Shown here in pieces: positions 17,501-25,948 of a stretch of DNA of 64,000 nucleotides. The translations under genes and the position numbers were made by a program. Where the stretch lies: NCBI RefSeq assembly GCF_025917685.1, contig NZ_CP089518.1:869001-933000 (forward strand), written 5' to 3'. How positions within the stretch are numbered: position 1 is the first letter of the stretch; every line of letters starts with the position of its first letter. The stretch comes from Bacillus cereus (GTDB lineage: Bacteria > Bacillota > Bacilli > Bacillales > Bacillaceae_G). Below the pieces are notes generated by a model. The model did no database searches. It worked only from the letters and a program-made list of their open reading frames with translations, and was not told the origin of the DNA.

Positions 17501-19011
17501 AAGAGCCATCGAAACCGGAAACGCCAAAGGTGACAGAAGAGCCGAATGTTCTAGAGAAGCCAGAGGTAACGGAAAAGCCGCAAGTAGAGGTAACACCGAT
17601 TGAAGAAGAAACAACAGAAGAAACAACAGAAGAAATGGAAGAGCCATCGAAACCGGAAGAACCAAAGGTGACAGAAGAACCAAATGTGTTAGAGAAACCA
17701 GAGGTAACAGAAAAACCGCAAGTAGAGGTAACACCGATTGAAGAAGAAACAACAGAAGAGATGGAAGAGCCAGTAAAACCGGAAACGCCAAAGGTGACAG
17801 AAGAACCGAATGTTCTAGAGAAACCAGAGGTAACAGAAAAACCGGAGGTCTTGGTAACACCGATCGAAGAAGAAAATAAAGAAGAAACAACAGAAGAAAT
17901 GGAAGAGCCATCGAAACCGGAAACGCCAAAGGTGACAGAAGAACCAAATGTGTTAGAGAAACCAGAGGTAACGGAAAAGCCGCAAGTAGAGGTAACACCG
18001 ATCGAAGAAGAAAATAAAGAAGAAACAACAGAAGAAATGGAAGAGCCATCGAAACCGGAAACGCCAAAGGTGACAGAAGAGCCGAATGTTCTAGAGAAGC
18101 CAGAGGTAACGGAAAAGCCGCAAGTAGAGGTAACACCGATTGAAGAAGAAAATAAAGAAGAAACAACAGAAGAAATGGAAGAGCCATCGAAACCGGAAAC
18201 GCCAAAGGTGACAGAAGAGCCGAATGTTCTAGAGAAGCCAGAGGTAACGGAAAAGCCGCAAGTAGAGGTAACACCGATTGAAGAAGAAAATAAAGAAGAA
18301 ACAACAGAAGAAATGGAAGAGCCATCGAAACCGGAAACGCCAAAGGTGACAGAAGAGCCGAATGTTCTAGAGAAGCCAGAGGTAACGGAAAAGCCGCAAG
18401 TAGAGGTAACGCCGATTGAAGAAGAAACAACAGAAGAAACAACAGAAGAAATGGAAGAGCCATCGAAACCGGAAGAACCAAAGGTGACAGAAGAACCGAA
18501 TGTTCTAGAGAAACCAGAGGTAACGGAAAAACCGCAAGTAGAGGTAACACCGATCGAAGAAGAAACAACAGAAGAAACAACAGAAGAAATGGAAGAGCCA
18601 TCGAAACCGGAAGAACCAAAGGTGACAGAAGAACCGAATGTTCTAGAGAAACCAGAGGTAACAGAAAAACCGGAGATCTTGGTAACACCAGAGAAAGAGC
18701 ATTCAGAAGTACCGAACAAACCAGAAGTACCAAACAAGCCAGAGGTAGAAGAGAAACCGGAAGTACCAAACAAGCCAGAGGTAGAAGAGAAACCGGAAGT
18801 ACCAAGCAAACCAGAAGTAAAAGAGAAACCGGAAGTACAAAACAAACAAAATGTACAAAATAAATCTGAAGTACCATCTAGTAAAGAAAATAATAAGCAA
18901 TCCAAATTACTTCCTCAAACAGGGGGAGCATCAACTGAATCTACTTCTATTATTGCAGGTATGTTTGCATTAATTTTGGGATCGAGATTGTTTAGACGCA
19001 AAAAAAATTAA
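14512..19011 (+). CDS. LPXTG cell-wall-anchored Cna-type adhesin with 19 long repeats
   Basis: Sortase-anchored surface protein of 1,499 residues. A signal peptide (~1-33) is followed by a collagen-adhesin-like head (~35-320), a SpaA/prealbumin-type B domain (~330-415, GTLQIVKHIEGNEG) and a Cna_B domain (~420-510, TGTKTWKGDK). From 16081 to ~18690 come nineteen ~46-residue Glu/Pro/Thr repeats built on PKVTEEPNVLEKPEVT, then short EVPNKPEV repeats. It ends with LPQTG (18910-18924), a hydrophobic span and RRKKN. GGAGG lies seven bases before the ATG at 14512. By layout it matches the Cna-like collagen-binding MSCRAMMs of B. anthracis; ligand binding is inferred. The repeat stalk probably varies in number between strains. 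Confidence 0.92.
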   Translation: MSTYLKRISVICFIVTVIIGQVFTPIIGHAQELNTAGFVDSFAIEKTTLNYGEQTSIRVNFSEKPGKKMKSGDTLTLALPPELKGFSGTIALKDDSGRVFGACQINGNNVVCTFNDTVDKLENIRGNFNFTVQATNVEAGKTKDVQTNLGTNLEKQTVSITHSKGGGTEPGIFFYKSGDIQPDKSNEVRWFLNINLKKQYLHDNIVLKDTLQEGQILNKGSFNIAINNREYLSLEQFQQRGYGYIKFTSDNSFEVVVYRHMGNATSFTVAYTSTITESGKKLEFLQNDYKLDYQILYEKPTSESNSVKVKNISFGGEAEGDLPAKGTLQIVKHIEGNEGKIIPGVSFKVYTESGQQIGDSYTTNQDGIVEAPNLAPGNYYVQEISAPNYVEFNPQTKIPFTIKKDDVNGIKLMVPNKLKTTSVTGTKTWKGDKVKDRPETIKVDLLQNGKVITTKEVTAANDWKYEFEKLPAVDNEGKAHKYEVKEQPVSGYQSKVNGYDITNIKIQEATEVEEQGKEETIEELEDPTKPEMPKVTEEPNKQEKPEVTDKPEIWVKPEEEKIEEETTEEMEEPVKPETPKVTEEPNVLEKPEVTDKPEIWVKPEEEQVEEETTEEMEEPVKPETPKVTEEPNVLEKPEVTEKPEILVTPIEEENKEETTEEMEEPVKPETPKVTEEPNVLEKPEVTEKPEILVTPIEEENKEETTEEMEEPVKPETPKVTEEPNVLEKPEVTDKPEILVTPIEEENKEETTEEMEEPVKPETPKVTEEPNVLEKPEVTDKPEILVTPIEEENKEETTEEMEEPVKPETPKVTEEPNVLEKPEVTDKPEILVTPIEEETTEETTEEMEEPVKPEGPKVTEEPNVLEKPEVTEKPQVEVTPIEEETTEETTEETTEETTEETTEEMEEPVKPETPKVTEEPNVLEKPEVTDKPEILVTPIEEENKEETTEEMEEPVKPETPKVTEEPNVLEKPEVTEKPEILVTPIEEENKEETTEEMEEPSKPETPKVTEEPNVLEKPEVTEKPQVEVTPIEEETTEETTEEMEEPSKPEEPKVTEEPNVLEKPEVTEKPQVEVTPIEEETTEEMEEPVKPETPKVTEEPNVLEKPEVTEKPEVLVTPIEEENKEETTEEMEEPSKPETPKVTEEPNVLEKPEVTEKPQVEVTPIEEENKEETTEEMEEPSKPETPKVTEEPNVLEKPEVTEKPQVEVTPIEEENKEETTEEMEEPSKPETPKVTEEPNVLEKPEVTEKPQVEVTPIEEENKEETTEEMEEPSKPETPKVTEEPNVLEKPEVTEKPQVEVTPIEEETTEETTEEMEEPSKPEEPKVTEEPNVLEKPEVTEKPQVEVTPIEEETTEETTEEMEEPSKPEEPKVTEEPNVLEKPEVTEKPEILVTPEKEHSEVPNKPEVPNKPEVEEKPEVPNKPEVEEKPEVPSKPEVKEKPEVQNKQNVQNKSEVPSSKENNKQSKLLPQTGGASTESTSIIAGMFALILGSRLFRRKKN
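16081..18690 (+). repeat. Nineteen tandem ~138-bp repeats inside the adhesin gene
   Basis: Units start with (M/L)EEP(V/S/T)KPE and hold PKVTEEPNVLEKPEVT(D/E)KP. Most are 138 bp; unit 12 is shorter, and unit 8 carries extra copies of a 12-bp TEET sub-repeat (about 17155-17219). Two variable positions, EILVTP versus QVEVTP and ENKEE versus ETTEE, are shuffled among units, which suggests recombination or gene conversion. Confidence 0.9.
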
Positions 19012-19045
19012 TGGTGAGAGTTAGTTCGGAAACAAAATGTATGTG

Positions 19046-19083
19046 AAAAAGCGGAGACTATGGGTCTCCGCTTTTTATTATTT
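19046..19083. terminator. Adhesin gene terminator
   Basis: AAAAGCGGAGAC / GTCTCCGCTTTTT stem with A-run and T-run on opposite flanks. It also faces the converging DedA gene. Confidence 0.85.
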
Positions 19084-19145
19084 TTGTACGCAGCTAATTT
19101 GGATAAAACGTATTGTTGAAAGATTTTAATAACATGCTCTTCGTT

Positions 19146-19751
19146 TTAATTCATATTTTTTACAAACGCATGCTTTATTTTTTTGCGAAATCGGGTGATT
19201 AGCGTAATGATAATAATACCGAAGAGAATTTTCCAAATGTGTTGTTCAAGTACTAGGAAAATATTGTCTAAGTTTTCCCCTAACCAGTAACCACTGATTA
19301 AGAAGAATGATACCCAAAATAGGGCGCCTGCATAAATTGTCATCGCAAAGCGGCGAAACGGTAAGTTGATAATTCCTGCAAAGTAGCCTGTGAAGTGGCG
19401 AACGCCTGGAATGAAAAAAGCGATAAAGATTAGAAAATATCCGTATTTATCAAACCACATTTTCGTTAAATTAATTTTTCGTTCTGTTAAAAATACATAT
19501 TTCCCGTATTTCTGAATGAAAGGCATACCAAGTTTATTCCCTAAAAAGTATTGGAATGTCATACCTGCACTTGTCCCAATAAAGGATAAAACAATTAAAA
19601 TTGGTAAACTTAAATCACCTTGATGTGATAAAAATCCTGCATAGGCTAATGTTGGCTCTCCTGGAAACGGAAGAGCAATATATTCTAATAGTAATCCGAC
19701 AAGTACCACATAATACCCATATTGCTGAAATAATTCGTGAATCCATTCCAT
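19146..19751 (-). CDS. DedA family membrane protein
   Basis: A 201-residue integral membrane protein with four or more hydrophobic segments and the SNARE-associated/DedA signature: an early FPGEPTLAYAGFLS, FLGNKLG, and the FIPGVRHFTGYFAG re-entrant loop. DedA proteins act in envelope homeostasis, with lipid-carrier flipping shown for some members. The ATG at 19751 follows AAAAAGGAG. It is monocistronic. The exact substrate of this paralogue is not evident. Confidence 0.88.
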   Translation of the reverse strand: MEWIHELFQQYGYYVVLVGLLLEYIALPFPGEPTLAYAGFLSHQGDLSLPILIVLSFIGTSAGMTFQYFLGNKLGMPFIQKYGKYVFLTERKINLTKMWFDKYGYFLIFIAFFIPGVRHFTGYFAGIINLPFRRFAMTIYAGALFWVSFFLISGYWLGENLDNIFLVLEQHIWKILFGIIIITLITRFRKKIKHAFVKNMN

Positions 19752-19897
19752 ATTGTGCGCTCCTTTTTATATTGAAGTTGTTATACATCTTCCTCTCTTT
19801 CGCACTAATCGAACTGAAACAATAGTAGTAGAAGAGTTTGGCTGAAGGATCTAGGTTAGTATGATTTTTGACAACCACTCACGATCATACTTAATAT

Positions 19898-19923
19898 AGC
19901 TCTTTGCTAAGTAGCAAAGAGCT
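19898..19923 (-). other. Hairpin downstream of the GNAT gene
   Basis: AGCTCTTTGCT / AGCAAAGAGCT, a perfect 11-bp stem, 20 bases past the acetyltransferase stop. The T-run is poor, so it is a weak or factor-aided terminator. Confidence 0.5.
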
Positions 19924-19943
19924 TCGAAGTGTACACGCTACGA

Positions 19944-20576
19944 TTAGTTAAAGTCATAGCGGTATAAAAATACGTTGAAATCTTCTTTTTTTGGCCCAAA
20001 ATCAACTGCTTTTTCTTGTATACGTTGGAAGTTTTGTTTGTCATAAAATTTATAGTTACATTCATTATCCGTATATAAATATAAAGATATTACATCTTCT
20101 TTTGTCATGTATTGGAATAAATGATTTAATAAAGATTTTCCAACTCCAAGACCTCTCGATTCTTCGGATACGATGAATAATTGTATACAGCCTTGAAAAT
20201 GATCTTCTTTTCCTTGAATGAGTTCTTTATATGTTTTTTGAACTTTTATAAATGCTTTTAAAAATTCTCTATTCTCTTTATTTGTTATGAATAGTTTCAG
20301 CGTGTTAAAGGTAAAGCTAATAGTATTATGGAATTTCTTTAAACGGTTTTTATCTTTTTCGGAATCGCCTAAAATAACACCGATAACTTTATTATCTTTT
20401 TCAGCTACCTTACTAAAAGAACTTCCTAAAATGCAACTGTGTAGATAGAAGTTTAATATTGAGTTTAAAAACTTTTTATCTGTAATGAATTCATTAAATC
20501 CAAATGCTTCACCAATTAAATGTTTTATAGGCTCATAGTCTTCCTTAACAAGACTTCTATATTTTACTGTGTTCAT
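19944..20576 (-). CDS. GNAT family N-acetyltransferase
   Basis: A 210-residue acetyl-CoA-dependent acetyltransferase. The acetyl-CoA-binding motif A is seen at VSEESRGLGVGKSLLNHLF (~135-153), where R-GLG-GKSLL matches the Q/RxxGxG/A loop, followed by the LYTDNECNYKFYDKQNF motif B. The substrate is unknown. It diverges from a MerR-family regulator gene. Its promoter (20618-20648) has the 19-base spacer with a central dyad that defines MerR-activated promoters, so expression is probably induced by the regulator's ligand. Inactivation of a small toxic compound is plausible (inference). Confidence 0.82.
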   Translation of the reverse strand: MNTVKYRSLVKEDYEPIKHLIGEAFGFNEFITDKKFLNSILNFYLHSCILGSSFSKVAEKDNKVIGVILGDSEKDKNRLKKFHNTISFTFNTLKLFITNKENREFLKAFIKVQKTYKELIQGKEDHFQGCIQLFIVSEESRGLGVGKSLLNHLFQYMTKEDVISLYLYTDNECNYKFYDKQNFQRIQEKAVDFGPKKEDFNVFLYRYDFN

Positions 20577-20617
20577 AATTCTATACTCCCTTTATCAATA
20601 TAAATAACTTATTATAA

Positions 20618-20648
20618 ATAGTAAGGTCTCCTCTTAGAGGAGAGTCAA
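20618..20648 (-). promoter_or_regulatory. MerR-type 19-bp-spacer promoter driving the GNAT gene
   Basis: On the minus strand: TTGACT (complement of 20643-20648), exactly 19 bases (20624-20642) holding the dyad CTCCTCT-AAGAGGAG, then TACTAT (complement of 20618-20623). This overlong spacer with an operator in it is diagnostic of MerR/BmrR-type activation by DNA untwisting. Confidence 0.8.
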
Positions 20649-20685
20649 TAGTCTTGTGAGAAAAAATATGAGGGAAGAGATTCAA

Positions 20686-21504
20686 ATGAAAAAAATATTT
20701 TCTATTGGAGAAGTTGCAAAAATAAAGGATATTACGATAAAAGCACTAAGGTACTATCATAAGATGGGGATTCTTATTCCAAAACATGTTGATGAATCAA
20801 CAGGATATAGATATTATTCTATAGATCAATTCATTCATATTGATATTATAAAAAGCTGTAGAGAGTTGAACACTAGTATAGTAGAACTTCAAGAGATTTT
20901 TAAGGAATGTAATACGGATAAGTTGCTACAATTTTTACAATTAAAGAGAGCGGAAGCGGAAGAACATATAAAGAAAATGAAAGAGGTAATTGAAACGATT
21001 GATGGGTTAAATGAGAAAGTAGGGAGTTCACAGGACATATTAAAGAATGATGAAATATCTATTCAGTTCTTTGAACAGCGTTATGTAATTGTAGCGCCTT
21101 GTAAAGAAGTGGGGAGTTTACAGGAGTTACTTTATTATTCGGATTTAGAGAAACTTATTCAAGATAATGAAGAGAAAATGTCAATGGAAATGGGGATTCT
21201 ATACAATGTCAATGAAAAGTGGGATGTAGAACCAAAGTATGTTTTTAATAAGGTACAAGATTATGTACATATGGAAGAGATGCCAAATATAAAAGTATTA
21301 CCAGGCGGGAAATATGTAACATTAGCGTATAGTAAAGAAAATGAAGAAGAACGTCGAAATATTATAATCGAATATACAAGAGAAAATAATATAGAAGTAG
21401 AGAGTTTTATTGAAGTAGAGTTAGTTAATGATTTTTTTAATACGGAGTCTTATAGTTGTCAAATTCAAATTTTTATAGGGGATAGTGAGAATAAGAAGTT
21501 TTGA
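20686..21504 (+). CDS. MerR family regulator with GyrI-like ligand domain
   Basis: A 272-residue transcription regulator of BmrR type. An N-terminal winged helix (SIGEVAKIKDITIKALRYYHKMGIL, then GYRYYS) is followed by a coiled-coil dimer helix (~75-125) and a C-terminal domain (~130-270) of GyrI-like length that would bind small hydrophobic or cationic ligands. Upstream in-frame starts (20656, 20668) lie before the AGGGAAGAG ribosome site; the ATG at 20686 is preferred. It diverges from the GNAT gene, and the dyad at 20624-20642 is its likely operator, giving ligand-induced activation of the acetyltransferase and autoregulation. Confidence 0.87.
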   Translation: MKKIFSIGEVAKIKDITIKALRYYHKMGILIPKHVDESTGYRYYSIDQFIHIDIIKSCRELNTSIVELQEIFKECNTDKLLQFLQLKRAEAEEHIKKMKEVIETIDGLNEKVGSSQDILKNDEISIQFFEQRYVIVAPCKEVGSLQELLYYSDLEKLIQDNEEKMSMEMGILYNVNEKWDVEPKYVFNKVQDYVHMEEMPNIKVLPGGKYVTLAYSKENEEERRNIIIEYTRENNIEVESFIEVELVNDFFNTESYSCQIQIFIGDSENKKF

Positions 21505-21602
21505 TTCCATAATTTTAGGGATGGAAATGTTCCAAAAGCCTAATCCTAAATATATCGACTTAACTGCAAAATACGACAATAATAACCTGCCTATTAATAA
21601 GA

Positions 21603-21633
21603 GAGGCCGTCCCCAAAAAAATGGGACGGCCTC
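21603..21633. terminator. Hairpin between convergent genes
   Basis: An 11-bp GC-rich stem GAGGCCGTCCC / GGGACGGCCTC around an A-rich loop. Neither flank has a long T-run, so termination strength is uncertain. Confidence 0.55.
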
Positions 21634-21652
21634 ATTAGTAGTAAGAAACGTA

Positions 21653-22123
21653 TTATTTACGTGAGAAACCTTCTTCATCAAGGTATTCCGCAGCTTCTGG
21701 ATAAGAGTTGAATGTACCGTCTAAGTTTACGCCAGCGTAAACGTTCCACATATCATCCTCTTGAATAAGAGTTAGGATATGACCGTCTTCGTTCTTCCAT
21801 TCTTCTTCTGCAGCAGGTTCCATCGGTGTAACAATTTCTTCTTGCTCCTGTGATAGACGTTCAATTACTTTTTCAATTACTGAACGCAATTCTTCTTCTG
21901 AAAACTCACGGATGTTAATCATGCCTTTATCATCTGTTTTATAACCTTTAATGAAGTTTGCGTATACAAACCCGTTTCCGTTTGGATGTAAATGATATAC
22001 AACGTTCTTTTTATCTAAACGACTTTCTTCAAAGTGAAAGTTTACGCGTTTTAATGATACGTTCTTTCTTTCTAATTCCGGGAAAGATTCAATAATTGAT
22101 AATTTTTCTTCAAAAGTTAGCAT
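21653..22123 (-). CDS. Conserved hypothetical acidic protein
   Basis: A 156-residue soluble, acidic protein that I do not recognise. Residues 1-60 contain ERKNVSLKRVNFHFEESRLDKKNV and an HLHPNGNGFVY stretch. A charged helix with many Glu follows, and the end (WNVYAGVNLDGTFNSYPEAAEYL) is well structured. There is no signal peptide, membrane segment or Cys cluster. The start follows an AGGC/GGAGG-like site (complement of 22128-22134). It is monocistronic, convergent with the MerR gene and divergent from the SulP transporter. Confidence 0.75.
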   Translation of the reverse strand: MLTFEEKLSIIESFPELERKNVSLKRVNFHFEESRLDKKNVVYHLHPNGNGFVYANFIKGYKTDDKGMINIREFSEEELRSVIEKVIERLSQEQEEIVTPMEPAAEEEWKNEDGHILTLIQEDDMWNVYAGVNLDGTFNSYPEAAEYLDEEGFSRK

Positions 22124-22311
22124 AGTGCCTCCAAGTATATAGTAAAAGATTTAATTTGTTCATTATAGCATAGTTGCAATTGTTTCCAAAGGTAAGGGGG
22201 AAACTTTTCATTGAATCCGTTTACGTCACGATACTGTAAAAAGTAAACTAACGAATGTATCCTTTTAGGTGTACAATGGAAAATGGACTTTATACAAAGG
22301 TGGTTATTCTT

Positions 22312-23790
22312 ATGTTTCAAAAAATAGCAAAGGAATGTTTAGCAGGGTTTACTGTTGCGATTGTTGCTTTGCCGCTAGCAATTGCATTTGGTATTGCCGC
22401 AACGGGAACGTCTGAGGGAGCGCTAGTCGGGTTGTATGGTGCGATTTTTGCAGGTTTGTTTGCGGCGTTATTTGGTGGTACACCGGGGCAAGTAACGGGT
22501 CCTACTGGGCCGATTACAGTTATTGCAACAGGTGTTATTGCAACTCACGGATTAGAAGCAAGTTTTATTGCATTTATGATGGCGGGGTTATTTCAAATCT
22601 TATTTGGTGTATGTAAGCTAGGCTCTTACGTTCGTTATATTCCGTATCCTGTTGTTTCAGGGTTTATGAATGGGATTGCACTCATTATTATTTTAGGTGA
22701 AATGAAGCACGTACAAAATAGCTTTCTGCTTGTGTTATTAACGATCATTGTAATGATTGTTTCTGGAAAATGGATTAAGGCCATTCCATCAAGTTTAGTA
22801 GCATTAGTAGGTGTTACAGTAACGTTGCCGTTGTTTTCTTCTATGCTACAAGGACTTACGGTAAACTTACCAGTTGTAGGAACTCTTTCTTTAAATAAGA
22901 TGATTGAAAAGATAGGTGCAATTCCAGAGGCGATGCCATCTCTTCACGTACCGACTTTAGACGCAAATGGCATGTTAGCACTTGTATTACCGGCACTTAG
23001 TATTGCTTTACTGGGATCAATTGACTCATTATTAACATCTGTCGTAATGGATAATGTGACGGGGACACGTCATAAAAGTAATAAAGAGTTAATCGGACAA
23101 GGTATTGGCAATGTTGCAAGTGGTTTGTTCGGTGGATTAGCAGGAGCAGGTGCAACTGTTAGGTCTATCGTTAATATAAGAAGCGGGGGGAAGACGGCAC
23201 TTTCAGCTTGTATGCATAGCGTCATCTTATTCATTTTCATTATGGGACTGGGTTCAGTGGTACAATATATTCCGCTCGCTGTATTATCAGGTATTTTAAT
23301 TTTAACCGGTATTGGAATGTTTGATTGGGAAAGTATGAAGAAGATGCATGTAGCACCAAGAGGTGATGTAGTTGTAATGCTCGTAACGATGTTTGTGACA
23401 GTGAAATTTGATTTAATGGTTGCTGTTGCGTTTGGCATTATTCTTTCTTTCATTATATACATGGTGAAGTGTAAAGAACGTAAAGCTTCTATTATAAAAG
23501 AAAAAGAAGCGACGTATACAATTCAGGGACCACTTTCATTTCTAACAGTAGATCGTATTTTTGCTTCTTTACAAGATGTGAAGTCACCAGTTATTTTACG
23601 GATGAAAGATGTACGCTATATGGATGTATCAGGGGCTATGGCATTATTAAACTTTGTTGAGCAATCGGATAAAGCAGGAGCGAGTGTAACACTTGAACAT
23701 ATACATCCGCATGTTGAAAAGACGATTGTGATGATGGCGAATAATGAACAAAAAGAGAAATTACAATTTTTAGGAACTAAATCTATGTAA
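22312..23790 (+). CDS. SulP family anion transporter with STAS domain
   Basis: A 492-residue SulP/SLC26 permease, probably for sulfate, bicarbonate or another inorganic anion. About ten to twelve membrane segments fill residues 1-390, with GGTPGQVTGPTGP in the conserved TM3 half-helix and GLFGGLAGAGATVRS later. A C-terminal STAS domain (~410-490; ILRMKDVRYMDVSGAMALL) is cytoplasmic. An ATG at 22255 is possible, but AAAGGTGG lies eight bases before 22312. Anion specificity cannot be called. It lies upstream of the S-layer locus and ends at the hairpin at 23799. Confidence 0.88.
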   Translation: MFQKIAKECLAGFTVAIVALPLAIAFGIAATGTSEGALVGLYGAIFAGLFAALFGGTPGQVTGPTGPITVIATGVIATHGLEASFIAFMMAGLFQILFGVCKLGSYVRYIPYPVVSGFMNGIALIIILGEMKHVQNSFLLVLLTIIVMIVSGKWIKAIPSSLVALVGVTVTLPLFSSMLQGLTVNLPVVGTLSLNKMIEKIGAIPEAMPSLHVPTLDANGMLALVLPALSIALLGSIDSLLTSVVMDNVTGTRHKSNKELIGQGIGNVASGLFGGLAGAGATVRSIVNIRSGGKTALSACMHSVILFIFIMGLGSVVQYIPLAVLSGILILTGIGMFDWESMKKMHVAPRGDVVVMLVTMFVTVKFDLMVAVAFGIILSFIIYMVKCKERKASIIKEKEATYTIQGPLSFLTVDRIFASLQDVKSPVILRMKDVRYMDVSGAMALLNFVEQSDKAGASVTLEHIHPHVEKTIVMMANNEQKEKLQFLGTKSM

Positions 23791-23798
23791 TAATAAGG

Positions 23799-23840
23799 AC
23801 TTTCACACGGAATGCTTTGTAGAGTGTGAAAGTTTTTATT
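23799..23840 (+). terminator. SulP gene terminator
   Basis: ACTTTCACAC / GTGTGAAAGT with T-run following. It lies just before the secA2 remnant on the other strand. Confidence 0.8.
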
Positions 23841-23856
23841 ATTTTTACTGTGTTTG

Positions 23857-23988
23857 TTATATTTGGAATTCTTCATCAGGTAAACTAGACATTTGTTTTT
23901 CTAAATTGTTAATTTCTTGAACAAGTTGTTCATACTTTTTTAGCTTTCTCTTTTGAAAATCTCCTAACAATTTCTTTACCGCATTCAG
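23857..23988 (-). pseudogene. secA2: Remnant of secA2 (first 43 codons only)
   Basis: The frame reads MLNAVKKLLGDFQKRKLKKY and on through EQLVQEINNLEKQM to DEEFQI and stop. From memory this closely matches the N-terminus of B. anthracis SecA2 (a SecA paralogue of ~790 residues that exports S-layer proteins), up to the SDEEL segment. The ribosome site GAGGAG is intact ten bases upstream. Nearly the whole gene, including the ATPase Walker motifs, is missing, so a deletion joined codon ~42 to sequence beside the SulP terminator. A 43-residue peptide could still be made, but no SecA function is possible. csaA lies 275 bases away on the opposite strand. Confidence 0.8.
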
Positions 23989-24262
23989 CATGTTACAAAC
24001 ACTCCTCTTACTGACAATAGCTACGTTATATAGCACATATTTATCTTGAACAAGTAGAAGTAGTAAATTGAAGAAAAAACTGGATAAAAGAACATATATA
24101 TGGCACATATTATATTTAAAACATAAAAAGAAAGAGAGTATTCAACATATAAGAAATTTGGTATGATAACTAAATGAGATAAGGTGATGATTCTCAAAAT
24201 GAATGAATAATACTGATTTAATATTTTATGTAGATTATATATTGAAAGAAAAGAGATAGAAG

Positions 24263-25783
24263 ATGAATAAAAAGTTTGTAAAAGGCGCTGCGATTTTAAC
24301 CGTTACAACGTTTCTATCGAAAGTAGTGGGGAGTTTTTTTCAAATTCCATTGCAAAATATAGCGGGGGATGAAGTACTTGGGATTTTTCGCCTTGTTTTT
24401 CCTGTATATATGATAGCCTTAACTTTATCAGTAGCGGGAGTCCCGCTAGCAATATCTCAGTTAATAGCTGAGCTTCATGAAAAGAATGATCGGGACGGAA
24501 TAGCTAAATTGTTTACGTCCGCGTCTATTATCGGTGTTATATTTGGGGTGCTCGGATTTTTAATTATTATCATGGGGTCAAGTGGCATTGCAAATATGCT
24601 TGGTGGGCAAGAGACGAGGCTAGCATTAATTGTTACTTCGTTTGCTTTATTAATCGCACCATATATGGCAGTGTACCGTGGATATTTCCAAGGGTTCGGA
24701 GATATGATACCTACTGGTGTATCACAAGTAATTGAACAGTTGATTCGCGTATTCTTAATGTTAACGATCGCTTATGTATTTGTATATTCGAATAAAAGCA
24801 GTGATATCATAACGGGCGGAGCGATGATTGGTTCTTGTTTTGGTGTTATTACGTCACTCATATATTTGCGAGTAAAATATGTGAAAAGCCCGTATCGCTA
24901 TAAGAGTAAAACATATTCATTGCAAGACTTTAAGAAAAACGGGAAAAACATACTCCGTATTTCAATTCCGATTGCAATTGGAGCGTTATCTATGCCGGTT
25001 TTAAATTTAGTTGATTCTGTAACAATTCCACATGTGCTACATGAATCTTCTACAACGATTCAGGAACAGTTTGGTATATATAGCCGTGGTTTTGCATTTA
25101 CGCAATTAATTGTTGTATTTGCAAGTGCGATAGTATTTCCATTAATTCCATTATTAACAGCAGCTTTAACAAAAAAAGATATAGCTTTAGCTAAACTGAC
25201 AGTAAAACGTACAAATGAGTTTGCGCACGTTTTAACAATGCCGATAACGATATGGCTTATGGCGCTCACAGTACCGCTTAATGTTGCATTATTTACAGAT
25301 ACAAAAGGAAGTGGTATGTTAGCTATTTTAATTGGTAGCTCGTATTTCACATCACTTATGGTATTATCAATAGGAATCTTGCAAGGGATTAATCGTTCGA
25401 TGCAAGCAGCATGGATTGTCATCGGTGCAAGTTTTGTAAAAATTATATTAAATATAGCGCTAGTAAATCAATTCGGTATAAATGGAGCAGCGTATAGTAC
25501 TCTAATTATTTATATAATGATTTGTATCGCAAATCATATTTATATTAGAAAAGATCTTTCTTATCCAATGGATATAGGGAAGTTTTTGGCTGTGATTGGA
25601 GTATCTAGTATTTTAGGTATAGCATTATACTTTGTGTCTACATTAATTAATGTGACAGATTCCAGGGTTTTAGCAATGATATATAGTGGTGTAGCGCTAA
25701 GTGTAGCTTCAGTATTATATGGCATATGTGCACTTAAACTAAACTGGATATCGAAAGAACAAATTCCATTTTTACGTAAATAA
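24263..25783 (+). CDS. csaA: Polysaccharide flippase of the MVF/SpoVB type (CsaA)
   Basis: A 506-residue membrane protein with about 14 hydrophobic segments and the polysaccharide-biosynthesis MATE-like fold (FLSKVVGSFFQIPLQNIAGDE at the N-terminus, YRGYFQGFGDMIPT, then QGINRSMQAAW). Such proteins move lipid-linked oligosaccharide to the outer face. By position directly before csaB it corresponds to B. anthracis CsaA and should flip the secondary cell wall polysaccharide unit. The ATG at 24263 follows AAAGAGATAG. It probably forms an operon with csaB, although a 165-base gap with an imperfect dyad (25862-25895) lies between. Confidence 0.85.
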   Translation: MNKKFVKGAAILTVTTFLSKVVGSFFQIPLQNIAGDEVLGIFRLVFPVYMIALTLSVAGVPLAISQLIAELHEKNDRDGIAKLFTSASIIGVIFGVLGFLIIIMGSSGIANMLGGQETRLALIVTSFALLIAPYMAVYRGYFQGFGDMIPTGVSQVIEQLIRVFLMLTIAYVFVYSNKSSDIITGGAMIGSCFGVITSLIYLRVKYVKSPYRYKSKTYSLQDFKKNGKNILRISIPIAIGALSMPVLNLVDSVTIPHVLHESSTTIQEQFGIYSRGFAFTQLIVVFASAIVFPLIPLLTAALTKKDIALAKLTVKRTNEFAHVLTMPITIWLMALTVPLNVALFTDTKGSGMLAILIGSSYFTSLMVLSIGILQGINRSMQAAWIVIGASFVKIILNIALVNQFGINGAAYSTLIIYIMICIANHIYIRKDLSYPMDIGKFLAVIGVSSILGIALYFVSTLINVTDSRVLAMIYSGVALSVASVLYGICALKLNWISKEQIPFLRK

Positions 25784-25861
25784 AATCGTTTGTTATAGAA
25801 AATGAACAATATTATAAATGGGTACGACTTTTTAGATGTTTGCGAAAGAAATCAATTTGAA

Positions 25862-25895
25862 GTTATCAATCCTTCCTCGGCAAGGAATGGATAAC
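25862..25895 (+). other. Imperfect inverted repeat between csaA and csaB
   Basis: GTTATC ... CCTTCC ... AAGGAA ... GATAAC, 34 bases, with no T-run after it. It could be an operator or a processing/attenuation hairpin ahead of csaB. Confidence 0.4.
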
Positions 25896-25948
25896 AATTT
25901 GTTTAATTACAAAAAGAGTTGATTGTGAAATGTTGGAGGAGATTAAGA

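Noticed and set aside
15987..18905. Two very long open frames (972 and 927 codons) on the minus strand across the adhesin gene
   Set aside because: They exist only because the plus-strand repeats are rich in GAA, ACA and CCA codons whose complements contain no stops; products are low-complexity Ser/Val/Phe or Leu repeats with no ribosome site.
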